A program made the translations under genes and the position numbers. A stretch of 64,000 bases of DNA, taken from assembly GCF_029168945.1 (NCBI RefSeq), contig NC_083604.1, forward strand, positions 46,433,686-46,497,685. The letters are read 5' to 3'. Shown here piece after piece: positions 48,591 to 60,295 of this stretch. Source of the DNA: Cannabis sativa. Lineage: Eukaryota; Streptophyta; Magnoliopsida; Rosales; Cannabaceae. The notes under the pieces were generated by a model. The model saw nothing but the letters and a program-made list of their open reading frames with translations. It made no database searches and was not told where the DNA came from. Positions within the stretch are counted from its first letter, which is position 1. Every line of letters begins with the position of its first letter.

Positions 48591-51500
48591 ATGGTAATTG
48601 ATTTACTTGCAAGAAATTTGGACTTTAAAACGATTGTTTGTATGTTCTTTGGATGGTATCATGTTGTATTGAGTGTTATTTGATGATTGATTGATGTTTG
48701 TGAAATTTTCGTGGAAAATAATTGCGATTTTATCTCTGGAATTATTATTATTGGATAGTATGGAAAAAGTTAAGCAAGTTAGTCTTTTACAGAACTTAAT
48801 TTGGATTTTATTTGAATTAGTTATGATTTTTTGAAGATTTGAAAAAATCGGGGCTCTCGTGATTTTTTCCTGCAATCGCAAATCTGTCCGTACAGTTTCG
48901 AATTTTTTTGTTTTTCTTCGATTTTTCATGCTTTTTCATGGAATTAACTTCCAATTTTTTGTATAGTTTTGTATTTATACTATTACTATTCCTAATTCAA
49001 TTCTAATTATCATTTTGAATTAATTTAATATTTTTTAAATTTAATTCAAGATATTAGTGTAATTTGAATTTGAATAGAATTAGTATCTATCTTCTTGCTT
49101 AAAAATCTATCTTATTTTTAAATTTAATTATATCTTATTTTTTTTAAAATTTAAGTTCAGATTTTATAAGATATTTATAAAATCTTTTAAGATATTTTTA
49201 AGATATCTTATCTTTTAAGATATTTTTAATTATATCTTATCTTTTAAGATTTTTTTTTAAAAATTAAATCTTTTTAGATATTTTGACCTTATTTAAATTT
49301 AAAATAAGATATTTATAATCATGTAATTTTAAATAGATATAAGATATTTTGCTAATTTTTTAAATTTTGTTATTTTATTTATTCAAATTATATTTAAAAT
49401 TTGAAAAAGATAAATATTTATCTTTTCTAATTTTTTATTTAATTTTTATTTATAAAATAACATTTAAAATTTAAAAGTAGTTAGCAAATTTTTGAAATGA
49501 TATTTAGGTTGGTTGAAACTTAATTTTTCAAAAATTGTAATTTTAATTTTAAATTTTTATTTAAAATTTCGAATTTTTTCAAATTTTTTTAAATTTTCGA
49601 AATTTTTTATTTTTATTTATTTAATTAATTATTTTCGAAATTAAATATTTAATTTAAAATTAAATAAATCCTACATCCAACTATCCAACTAACCTTGTTG
49701 CAGGAATATGTGGTTTTAGCTTGTATGTAAGTTTTTAAAACCTATTATTACTTGATTGCAAATAGTCATGGTTACCTTTTGCCAGATCTAATGATCTGAT
49801 GGCTCCCTTGGTCAAGATAATAATTTGTAACAGGTATATTTACAATCTTCTTTCATCTGTGTATGACCTAGCAACATGATAGGACCCATCCAAAGTGTGC
49901 CTGTGTGAGCCTATGTGTTTAATTTTATTATAGATGCATATAGGTTAATGTTGCTAAAATAAATTATCATAGTTTTTGATAGAATTTATTTAGGCCCATT
50001 TAGTTTTTGGGCCTATTCAATTAATAACAGTTGTTCTTATTAAGGTTAAATTCCTCTCTTTTGGGCCTTGTGTGAGAGTTGGGAGCCATAGAAGTGGGTA
50101 CGACATACTGAACCCAGCACCCCCTCACACAAACCACCCCAATTGTGAAGGCCCATTTGCCTGATTTGAATGACTGTACTAGGTTAATTACACTAGTTTA
50201 ACCTAATTAAAATTGATTAGCAACATAATTAATTTCATTTATTTTGAAATTAATTTAGAAAATCATAGTTTAAAGAATTTTATATTCTAAGCTAAACTAT
50301 ATGTATTTTCTTGTATTTAATTAAATATAGAATTATAACCATCTAGATTCTTTCTGGAACTTAATTTAAATTTTTCATTAAATATTCCTATTTAAGTCGA
50401 TATTTAGTTATCTTCAACTAACCAACTTAAATCTGAATATCTTTTGAATTCAAAATTTCAGAATTAAGTTGAGGAATTTTAGGCATTGGTTATTAAGATT
50501 CTTTAGATATTTTTTAAGTTAATATCTTTTCGAATATTAACTTAAAATGGAATATTTTCAAATTAAGTGGTTACAACTTAATTTTTGATATTTAATTAAA
50601 TTTAAATTTGAAAAATATTTAAGCTCTAGATTTTTTTTCTAATACAACTTAAATTAGATATTTTTTCAAATTTTGTGGAAAAGATACTTAGTCAAATAAG
50701 ATATTTTCTAGATAGTTATTTCTAGACTACTTATTATTTCTAATATTAAATAAGAAAATATTATAAATTGTGAAATTAATTATTTAATTAATTTTGGTAC
50801 AATTTATTTTAAGTATATTTTTCCTAGTATTAAACTAGAAATTAATAATTAAGCCTTCTCTACACTTAATTATTTATTTCTTGAATTTAATACATTTAAT
50901 TAATTTGAAAATTAAATATCTAAGTTGATTTTTATCATCATACTTAAATATTTCTTTTTTATGACATTTAATTAAATAGAAAATTATTTTTAGTTGAAAT
51001 TTATTTTTTCAACTAAATTTAAATAATTTTCAAAATATATGTTTTTTATTATTTTATTAATCAATTTTCGAAATTGCATTTCTTAAATGATAGAATTTCG
51101 AATTTTATCTTGAAAAATAGATTAAGTTGTAAATTAATTATTTATTTTAATTAATTCTTGGATCAACTTAAATCAATGATTTTTTCATTTATTGATTAAT
51201 TTAAAATAAATTAAATTAAAGTATATTATTAGAAATTGAATTAATTAGTCAAAGGAAAATCTAGATAGATGATATTTTTGCTTGAAGTATTTTTCTAGTG
51301 TATTTAATTAAATAGAAAATTAATATTTAAGTTGATTTTCATCATCATACTTTAATATTTGAAATTTTTCTTATATGTTTAATTAAATAAGAAAATTATA
51401 TTTTTTGTTGTAAATTAATTTTATTAATTAATTTTGGGACAACATTAAATTAGAATAATTTTTCCAGGATTTATTTTTTTATTTTAATATGCATTTTTCG

Positions 51501-52270
51501 AAAATTGTATTCTTATATACTTTAATTTTTCGAAATGCAATATATATTTATAGAAAATTAAATTTGAGTTGTAAATTAATTTAAATTAATTTTGTAACAA
51601 CTTAAATTGAATATTTTTCTAAATATTTATTGGAAATTATTACTAAGATGGAAATAATTCATGTTATTTTCATATCCATCTAAGTAAAATTTATAAATAT
51701 TAAATTAAAATTTATATTTGGAATTTTTCATTCTAAATTGGAAATTTTAATTAAATAAATATATATTTAAAATAAATAGAATAAATAAAGAGAATCAAAG
51801 AAAATACAACTCACTTTAAATAATGAGCTTGATTATTATTAAGACATTCGATCTCCATTGTGGGTTTTACACCGCGTTTGTTTTAGTGAGTAATCCTCCC
51901 TAATGGAGGAACGTTCATTAGCAATTTCGCACCGTTTAACCTCGCATGATAAGTAGTTTGTAAGTGTTTTGTATGGTATAGATCACCCTAATGGTGGCGA
52001 CCATACTTGACTTGCAAATTATGAAACAATGGTGGAAGCTCATAAGATAGAATTGCCTTGACTCTCGCCTAAACGGGACAACGCTGAATTCCAATCTTGA
52101 TCGAATAAAAGGTTGCTAGAATGTTTAACATTTTAGATGAGCTGACAACTCTATCCAATGGATGATGCTTTGACTCTCGCCTAAACGGGACACTGTATCA
52201 GTTTGTTGAAAAACCTTGGAAATTATTTAGGATTGTATGTTTTAGTATTTTCACTTGTCATTCCTACTTG
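48591..52270 (+). other. Non-coding leader of element III
   Basis: AT-rich, no gene. It contains the conserved GC-richer block (about 49840-50180), a single TTAAGTTAATAT palindrome (50514-50545), and the full hairpin module: TCCTCC-CTAAT-GGAGGA at 51894-51910; CACC-CTAAT-GGTG at 51984-51996 enclosed by GTATGGT (51971-51977) and ACCATAC (52000-52006); CTCTCG boxes at 52062-52079 and 52174-52191. Confidence 0.8.
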
Positions 52271-52339
52271 CTATATATTTATAATTTCTGAATTGTGTAT
52301 GAATTTATATTGAACCATGTTATTTTCTGTTATTAAGTT

Positions 52340-52680
52340 GTAGTTTAATTTCGAATCTTCATTGTTGGTCTAACATGTTTGTTTTTCTAATGAGATAAAT
52401 CCCTAATGGATTTTCACCATTAGACATACATAATAGTGTTAGATCTCGAAAGATAAATATTGTATATGCGACATCTAGATGTTCATCAATTGATGACACC
52501 TTAGGCTAGTATTTTTACGATATGAAACAAGAAGATTGTATAAATAAGATTACTTTGTCTTTCGCTAATCGAAGCATCGTTGGATTCTTATTTTAAACGA
52601 AATTATCCTAATTCCTCTTCGCTTATTCATTTCGAATTAGCTCAATAATATATCATTGGATGAATGGTCTATAAATCATT
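52340..52680 (+). repeat. Second, diverged hairpin module of element III
   Basis: It aligns loosely with 51850-52200. Hairpin counterparts: AAATCC-CTAAT-GGATTT at 52397-52413; TCATCAATTGATGA at 52483-52496; CTTTCG-CTAAT-CGAAGC at 52559-52575. Stems are kept although the bases differ. It occupies the position of gag in B elements. Confidence 0.65.
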
Positions 52681-53094
52681 TCATGTCATTATATTTTCTC
52701 TTAAGAAATTAAATGACGCATATGATTGTAATCTCGAAATTCTATTCCCAATTAATATAAATCCTCAATCTTAGAAATCTCCTACTTGTATGGGCAAATC
52801 TGACTTAGAGTTTGTATTAGTAGTGGTGGTCCAAGATAGAATTACTCATAATATTTGGTATAAATTTAAGTCTTTGACTTTAATTTTAGATTCAAAATAG
52901 AAATTTTCTTATATTTCTAATTCCAGAATACAATACAGTTACACTTTCTCAAGTGTTTAATATCCATCTTCTATTAATGGATTAAAACTGTATGGAATAT
53001 GAGTTAGGTATTCTGTGACCAGGATCCACTTGCAGTATTCTAAAACTCTTTGATGTAACTAAACCTATGTCATCAAAAGACACTACCACATTTT

Positions 53095-54700
53095 TTTTAA
53101 TCTATGGCATTTGTATCTTGTTCATAGTGGATTTGACAAGATCAATCTCCGCAAAGAGTTAATATGCCTATATCCACTGAAAGTAGTTCATCTCATTCGC
53201 AGATGAATGTACATTCAGGGGTGGATATGAGTTTTTCGTTGTATTCTTCAAACGATAACTCTAGATTATACCTTTTAGCAAGAAATTTGAAATGTTTGAA
53301 AAATTTCATTAATTTCTAGCAACGGTTTAAACCATTAATGTAAGTGGTTAAAGATCTTGCGAACTGATAGGGGTGGAGAAATAGTTAGTAGATATGCAGT
53401 TCAAAGATCATTAAATTGATTTTTGAATTATATCCAAACTTACCTCCCCAGAAATTTCGAGTTGCATGTTGATGATTAGTTACTAGTCGTTGCCTAAATC
53501 CTTCTATGGTAATACAATTTCAGAATGATGTAATGGTTGGCTACTTAATGTAAATCATTACTAGATTCATGGATGACCTAATCAAAATCTTAAGAAAAGC
53601 TAGAACTGTTAACCATGGTTTGTTAGCTATTCTAAGTGATTAGGGGTGGACCATCCCATTGTCAATAGATAAGAAAGTATTTGTTCAAACAAATACTACT
53701 TTTCTAAGAAAATGACTAAGTCTGAAAAACAAGTAGCAAATAAAGGAGATATTTAATTCTTGATTCCAAAAGTGTTCTATCATCTTATATAACATATGAT
53801 TATCCCACTGCCTCTGTTGTCTTGTCACAACCAAAGAGGTTAATACCATTTAGTTTTCTTCGACATAATTCACGGTACCTCGTCGTAGTGGGAGAGTTTC
53901 TAGGAACTCACCTTCTTATGACTTGGGAGACACTAGTGATTAAAATCCATTGTAAGTTTAAACAAGTAATGGATTGTCAAGATAAGAAACTAAGAAGAAA
54001 GCCAATAGAACTATGGTTTAATCCATTCACATGGAATAACCTAAAGTTTTCTATTAGAAGGACATACAAGGAAATTTTCGTTTATAAGTCTATTCTATGG
54101 ACTTAACAAAACTTCCTGTTCCTAGTATTATAGGTTTGAGTTTATCTAAACCTATGGCTTGTGGTATACCTGGTAATTACTTACTCTAATGCAAGCAACT
54201 TACTTTGGTAAGATGCTGAAGCATTTTCTTTCTAATGGAAATCTATAGAAGCTTCACAACTTCTAAGGCATAGATTTTATTTATCTAAGGAAAAGTCTCA
54301 ACTATTCCAGAAAAGATAAAGCCATGAAAGAATTTCTTATATCAACAGTGAGAGGTCTTAGATATGCTTTTGTATGCCTTAGACCAGACACCTGCTGTTG
54401 AGTGGGAGTAATGAGTAGGTATCAGATTAATCCAGGAGAAGAACATTGGAAGACAATCAAGTAAATCTTAAGATTAAGAAGAGGAACTATATGTTAGTCT
54501 ATAAGGGTGTGTTTAAAACTCTTAGACTACACCATATCAGATTTCAAAATTTGCCTTTGTGCTAGTAAATCTTTCTGATAAGATGGTGGTTACTCTGGGG
54601 GTGGAATAGTGATTTTGGAAAAGTGTAAAAACCTATCTGAAATCTCTAGGTCTACCAGAGAGGGACTGAATGTTAAGCTGCAGGAGAGGTACTTATTCAG
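53095..54700 (+). pseudogene. Decayed copia pol of element III
   Basis: Same islands as in element I: pre-integrase LWHL...HSGFDKIN at about 53103-53160; integrase core at about 53218-53450; RT linker frame 53822-54106; late RT/RNase H at about 54270-54470 (FIYLRKSLNYSRKDKAMKEF, then VRGLRYAFVCLRPDTCC, stop, VGVMSRYQINPGEEHWKTIK); final RNase H island near 54590-54635. Stops, including the TGA after RPDTCC, are shared with element I, so pol was dead before these copies moved. Confidence 0.8.
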
Positions 54701-55007
54701 TCTAAGGAAAGTTCTATACATCTTTGGCACCATTCCAAATTGCCTTAAACTACTAGTGTTAATTTCCTGATTAACCAAAAGTAGTTGCCAAAGGTATAGA
54801 ATCCAGTATCCCAAGAGAGTAGACATATAGAGAGGAATTTCACATTATCAATGATTTTGTGATTAAAGGAAGAGTAATGGTGGAGAAAAGGTTGTGGTTA
54901 ATTCAACCTTTCAGATCCTATTACGAGGAGTTTACTACTACTACACTTGATTTGTATATCAATGTGTTGAGATTATTTGAAACGCACTTTTTGTTTTATA
55001 TTAGTGC

Positions 55008-55018
55008 AAGTGGGAGTT
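55008..55018 (+). other. Polypurine tract of element III
   Basis: AAGTGGGAGTT immediately before the 3' LTR at 55019. Confidence 0.85.
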
Positions 55019-56890
55019 TGTTGGGTTTTATGCCCTAAATAAAACTCATTTCAATATAATCAGATTTACTTATTAATATAGATCAGAAATAACATTTAAT
55101 GTTGCATGGTTCACATGATTTATTTCATGATTATATGTACATAATGTATAAATTCATCTGAAACCCTTTTCACATACTTGATCCTGTTTATTGTGCCGTC
55201 AACACATTGGAAAGTAAACATGACTATGTGAATAAAGTTTCCTAGATTTATCAGACATAGGGTTTTACTGATATGATAATCTACAACAGAGTTTACTTGC
55301 ATTTGGAGAAGTGCTATGTTCTTTCCAGAGCATTGGTTAAAGTAAAGCTCAGGTTGGATGCATGGAGTATGCATCGGAAGGGACCGATATTGAACTTTGA
55401 CTTAGATTTATTAAACTTACCGTAATATCTATTCAAGTCAATATCGCCTAGTTGATCCTAGATCAAATGTTCTTAATCCTGTTATGATTAGGCTAAATCT
55501 TGAAAGGCTATTCGTGTTCCTTGAATTGTTAGTTAAGCCTACCTTTTGGTCAGGGTGATACGTACTTTTTGGGAACACGGTAGTGCAATTGAGTGGGAGC
55601 GCTATCATAAACATGGAATCTATAGCTTCTATCTGGCGAATAGTAAGCAAAGGATGATCTCCTTCGAGCTTGACCAAACTAACATAAATGGTGGAGTACT
55701 CATTTCACATAAGCTGAAATATCATTTATACGGGGTAAAGTGTTTTAAGGAATAAATACATTGTAGGGTGTAACGGTAATTTAATCCCTTTACAGTGTAG
55801 ATCATTCATATAGAGGATCATTGATCACATTAGGATTATAACAATGGATAACTAATGATGTGTCTATATGGTGGAACATATAGAGCATTCTATATACTGA
55901 GAGTGCAATTCTAAGTTCTATGCGTGGATTCAACGAAGAATTAATAACTTAGTGAATTTTAGTGCTAAATTCTTGATCTACTTATTGGAAGCTCGGTTAT
56001 ATAGACCCATGGTCCCCGCACTAGTTGAGATAATATTGCTTGTAAGACTCATGTAATTGGTTTTGATTAATCAATTATAATTCACAAATTAGACTATGTC
56101 TATTTGTGAAATTTTTCACTAAGTAAGGGCGAAATTGTAAAGAAAGAGTTTATAGGGGCATATTTGTTAATTATGATACTTTGTATGGTTCAATTAATAA
56201 ATATGATAAATGACAATATTATTTAATAATTATTTATAGTTATTAAATAGTTAGAATTGGCATTTAAATGATTGAATTAGGAAATTGGCATTTTTGAGAA
56301 AATCAGATACAAAAGGTGTTAAAATTGCAAAATTGCAAAAAGCAAGGCCCAATCCATTAGTGTATGGCTGGCCACCTTTGTAGCTATTTTAAATTGATTT
56401 TTTCATTATTTTAATGCCACATAATTCAAATCTAACCCTAGTGGAATGCTATAAATAGATAGTGAAGGCTTCAGGAAAATTACACTTTTCTTCAGAAAAA
56501 CTGAGCCTTCTCTCTCCCTATCTTTAGCTGCCACTTCTTCTCTTCCCTCTTGATAATTTCGAAATCCTTAGTGATTAGAGTAGTGCCCACACACATCAAG
56601 TGATACCTCAATCATAGTGAGGAAGATCGTGAAGAAAGATCATCAGCAAAGGAGTTTCAGCATCAAAGATTCAGAGAAAGAGATCCAGGTTCAGATATTG
56701 ATAATGCTCTGCTACAGAAAGGAATCAAGGGCTAGATATCTGAACGGAAGGAGTCATTATATTTCGCTGCACCCAATGTAAGGTTTCCTAAACTTTATAT
56801 GTGTTTATTTCATCGTTTTAGAAAGTTCATATTTAGGATGTTAATAAACATACTTGTGAGTAGATCTAAGATCCTGGTAAAATAATTTCC
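55019..56890 (+). repeat. 3' LTR of element III, last 4 bp missing
   Basis: 1872 bp, TATAAATA at 56450-56457. It ends at AATAATTTCC and passes directly into element II leader sequence. Confidence 0.92.
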
Positions 56891-57301
56891 TTAATATTTA
56901 TATTTAAGATTATTACTAAGATAGAAATAATTAATTTTATTTCAATCACCATCTAAGTATAATTTTATAAATAGTATATTAAATTCTTATTTTTTTTTGA
57001 ATTTTAATTCTTAATTTTGAATTTAATGAGATTTATTTATTAGAATAATAAAGAAAATACATTTTAAAGAATGAGCTTTATTATTATTAAGATCTTCGAT
57101 CTCCATTGTGGGTTTTACACCGCGTTTGTTTTAGTGAGTAATCCTCCCTAATGGAGGAACGTTCATTAGCAATTTTGCACCGTTTAATCTCGCATGATAA
57201 GTGGTTTGTAAGTGTTTTATATGGTATAGATCACCCTACTGGTGGCGACCATATTTGACTTGCAAATTGCGAAACAATGGTAGAAGCTCATAAGATAGAA
57301 T
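56883..57301 (+). repeat. Right copy of ~417-bp duplication around element III
   Basis: Repeats element II sequence 46294-46709, including hairpin 1 (57142-57158) and hairpin 2 (57219-57254). At several variable positions it resembles inner B more than the left copy does. Confidence 0.85.
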
Positions 57302-57618
57302 AGCCTTGACTCTCGCCTAAACGGGACAACGCTGGATTCCAATCTTGATCGAATAAAAGGTTGCTAGAATGTTTAACATTTTAGATGAGCTGACAACTCT
57401 ATTCAATGGATGGTAGCTTTGACTCTCGCCTAAACGGGACACTGATATCAGTTTGTTGAAAACCTTGGAAATTATTTAGGATTGAATTTTTTTAAGTATT
57501 TTCTCATATCATTCCTACTTGCTATGTGCTTATAATTTCTGAATAGATTTTGTGTTAAACCATTATTTAATTTCTATTTGTTGATTTCTATTATTTTTTA
57601 GTATCCTGTTTTGTCAAA
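57302..57618 (+). other. Leader of element II, right part
   Basis: Holds the two CTCTCG-CCTAAA-CGGGAC boxes (near 57311 and 57424) and the AT-rich run to gag. A TTTTTTAG/TATCC junction at about 57596-57602 resembles a 3' splice site, but no partner was sought with confidence. Confidence 0.6.
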
Positions 57619-58478
57619 ATGAATCCCATGTTATCACTGTTGACTGAAAATAAGCTGAATGAATCTAACTTTAATAAATGGAATGAGAACATTAATATTG
57701 CTCTCATAGGAGAAAGTGCCTTGTTTGTTTTAACTGAGCCGTCACCTGAAGTGCCTGGGGATAATGCATCCAAAGCTGTGAAAGAAAAGTATGAGCGTTG
57801 GCAGAAAGCAAATGACAAAGCTCTATACTTTATGCTTTCTAGCATGGTTGACACCCTCAAAACTCGGTTTTCTAAAACCGAGAAGGCTGCTGAAGTTATG
57901 ACGAAGTTAAATGAGCTATTCGGTAAGGCATCACTTCAGTCACGCTTTGACGCACTAAGAAGTACATTAATGCACGGATGGAACCTCATCAAAACGTGCG
58001 TGATCATGTTCTCCTCATGTCCAGTTATTTCCAAGAAGCCCAGGATCATGGTGCTGAAATGGACAGTGATACTCAAGTTAGTCTTATCTTGAATAGCCTG
58101 ACTCCAGCATTTCTACCATACACATCAAATTATGTCATGAATAAGAAGGAAATTGACTTTCATGAATTAGTCAATGACCTTCAAACTTATGAAAATTTGA
58201 TTGGAGGACCCAAGAAGAAAGGGAGTAAACCTCACAATCCTGGGAATGGTAATGGGACGATAAAACCTGAAGCAAATGTTGCCTCTGCTTCAAAGCCCAA
58301 ATCGAAGAAGAAGTGGAAGAACACCAAGAAGCGAACAAAAGCCATGAAAAAGGTTGCTCCTTCTGGTGATGCTACACTTAAAGGAAAGTGTTTCCACTGC
58401 AATGAAAAAGGTCATTGGAAACCCCAGTGTCCCAAACTTCTTGCAAAGAAACAAGGTATTTCCATTTATAAACTTTAA
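57619..58478 (+). pseudogene. Frameshifted copia-type gag of element II
   Basis: Starts MNPMLSLLTENKLNESNF and is close to the inner B Gag throughout. One base is missing near 57952 (TTTGACGCACT against TTTGACGCGACT in inner B), which breaks the capsid domain; the original frame resumes as the 57978-58478 open frame, with MEPHQNVRDHV, LNSLTPAFLPY, the basic linker and an intact knuckle CFHCNEKGHWKPQC. An extra base near 58480 adds a stop before the WIYDSG protease remnant. A full-length Gag is not expected without frameshifting. Confidence 0.9.
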
Positions 58479-58555
58479 GAGTTTTAGTGAATTATTATCC
58501 AATTGGATTTATGATTCTGGACTAACTTTGTTTATTTGTTTTCTTCTTCTTATAG
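58456..58555 (+). other. Candidate gag-end intron of element II
   Basis: ACAAG|GTATTT at the 5' side and TTTTCTTCTTCTTATAG|GCC at the 3' side, 100 bp. Joining the sides gives codons for GQAT and a stop, the same end as in inner B, despite a one-base length difference and a stop inside this copy. Confidence 0.5.
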
Positions 58556-58979
58556 GCCAAGCTACTTGAACTCAATTGAGTTGATCAGAAAGCTAGAGCA
58601 AGGGTGAAATCGTCCAGATGAAGATGAAGCTCTTCAATTTTTTGAATTAATTGTTTTAGTTTAAAGACAATTTGGATTTCAAATTTTAGTTAGGGATATT
58701 TATCCCTGTTTCTCTCATATTGTTGCAATACATTTTTTTTATTAATAAAATTTTATTTTCGAAATTCAATATTGCAATTTATGAGATTGAGCTTCATTTA
58801 ATTTTATCTTCATCAACTATTACCACATTATATTTGTATGTTTGTATGTGTAAGTGTTTTTATTATTGATGCAAATTCTATAATATTTACAACTCTTCAT
58901 AGAGTTATATTAAATAAACACTAGAAATTATTTCTATGTTTATTAATAATTGTTCATTCTAATACAATTATTAAGAATT

Positions 58980-60010
58980 TGTTTAATAAAAGGATCTTAT
59001 GATCTGATAGGGGTGGAGAAAAGTTAAGAAAACTATGCAGTTCAACGATCTTTTATATCTAATGAACTCTGGATAGTATTCAACTCCACATAAACTCTAT
59101 CACACTAAGAGAATCATGATCTTTACTACCTTTAGGGGTGGATCATAATCTCTATATACTTAGGGGTGGAGTTTATCCATAGTACCCTATATGTATATTC
59201 TTAGGGGTGGAGTCTATTCCACAATTCCCTATGTAACACATATCTTGTTTAAACATGGAAGTAATATAATGAGTCAGCTATTGTCAAATATAAATTCTTG
59301 ATCTTGATTGTATGTTCCATTTCGATTTTACTATTGTAAGTAAAAGTTTGATACCTTTGAAAGTTCTTTGTTAAAGTTTCACACTACCTTAATTGAGTGG
59401 GAGAATTTTAAAGTTCTATACCCATCTTCATTAGGTTGATAATTGTGGTAGGTACTTAAGAACACTACTGAAAAGAAAATCTAACCATTCACATGGATAG
59501 GTATAGCTTATCAGAATTATGAGAATAAGATAAAGAACTCTAGTTCAGTCCATTCGAATGACTTGAACCAAGAATTCTTAATCCTCATAAAATTTGATGG
59601 TATCTTAATTTTGATTACTTTATCTCTGACATGTATTTTTAACTTCAAATACTAGTCTGCCATGTTGATGACTTAGTCTTAACTTAAAGTTTCAGACTAA
59701 TACAAAAGTCACAACTAGATAACTCTCTAAACAATCAGAGGTTAAAAGTATTATTTAACCAGACATCTGCTATTGAGTGGGAGCTATCTGAGATGTAATC
59801 AAATAGGGAACATTAGAAGATATTCAAGAAGGATTTATGAAAGTGATCTATATGTCAGATATTAAGAAACTGTGTATCAGTTGTCTTTGTATCTCACCAT
59901 CTAATTTCGATTTCTATAAGATGGTGCTTACTTTGGGGGTGGAGGAATTATTGAATAATAATTCAAGCTCTACCAGAGAAGAATTGTAACTTGGTCTATT
60001 CGAAAATACC
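58980..60010 (+). pseudogene. Decayed copia pol remnant of element II
   Basis: Islands: GATCTGATAGGGGTGGAG near 59000 (integrase DRGGE region); CCAGACATCTGCTATTGAG near 59760 (RNase H RPDICY then TGA); GGTGCTTACTTTGGGGGTGG near 59922 (final RNase H segment). There are no usable frames. The region between gag and these islands is far too short for complete pol. Confidence 0.65.
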
Positions 60011-60284
60011 AGAAAGTTATATCACTGAAGAAAAGTCTACACTGTATTATCTCAATTACATATTTTAAAATATGAGAGATATGTCCTCTGTTAATTCAGA
60101 TGTACTTTTAAAACAGTAAAGATTTCAGTATCCCTTGATGAGTAAAGCATATAGTGAAGGATGTTTCATAAGTGTATTTATGAACTAGTTTCCAGAAGTT
60201 TGGATGGATTCAAATATACTACACTTGATCTAAAGATCAAGACATCAGATTGACCTATTTGCACAGTTTGTTTTATATTAGTGC

Positions 60285-60295
60285 AAGTGGGAGTT
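60285..60295 (+). other. Polypurine tract of element II
   Basis: AAGTGGGAGTT before the 3' LTR start at 60296. Confidence 0.85.

Larger units (their letters stand above)
46710..56890 (+). mobile_element. Element III: gag-less copia derivative, 10.2 kb
   Basis: Type A LTRs 46710-48575 and 55019-56890; intact primer binding site 48578-48590; leader; second leader-like module; decayed pol; polypurine tract 55008-55018. The 3' LTR lacks its last four bases (AACA) and is fused to element II leader sequence, so no normal target duplication is present. The LTRs differ at few sites by eye, so insertion is recent. Confidence 0.92.

Noticed and set aside
51894..52191. Repeated short motifs considered as a CRISPR-like array
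   Set aside because: Only two box copies, irregular spacing, plant retroelement leader; explained better as RNA hairpins.
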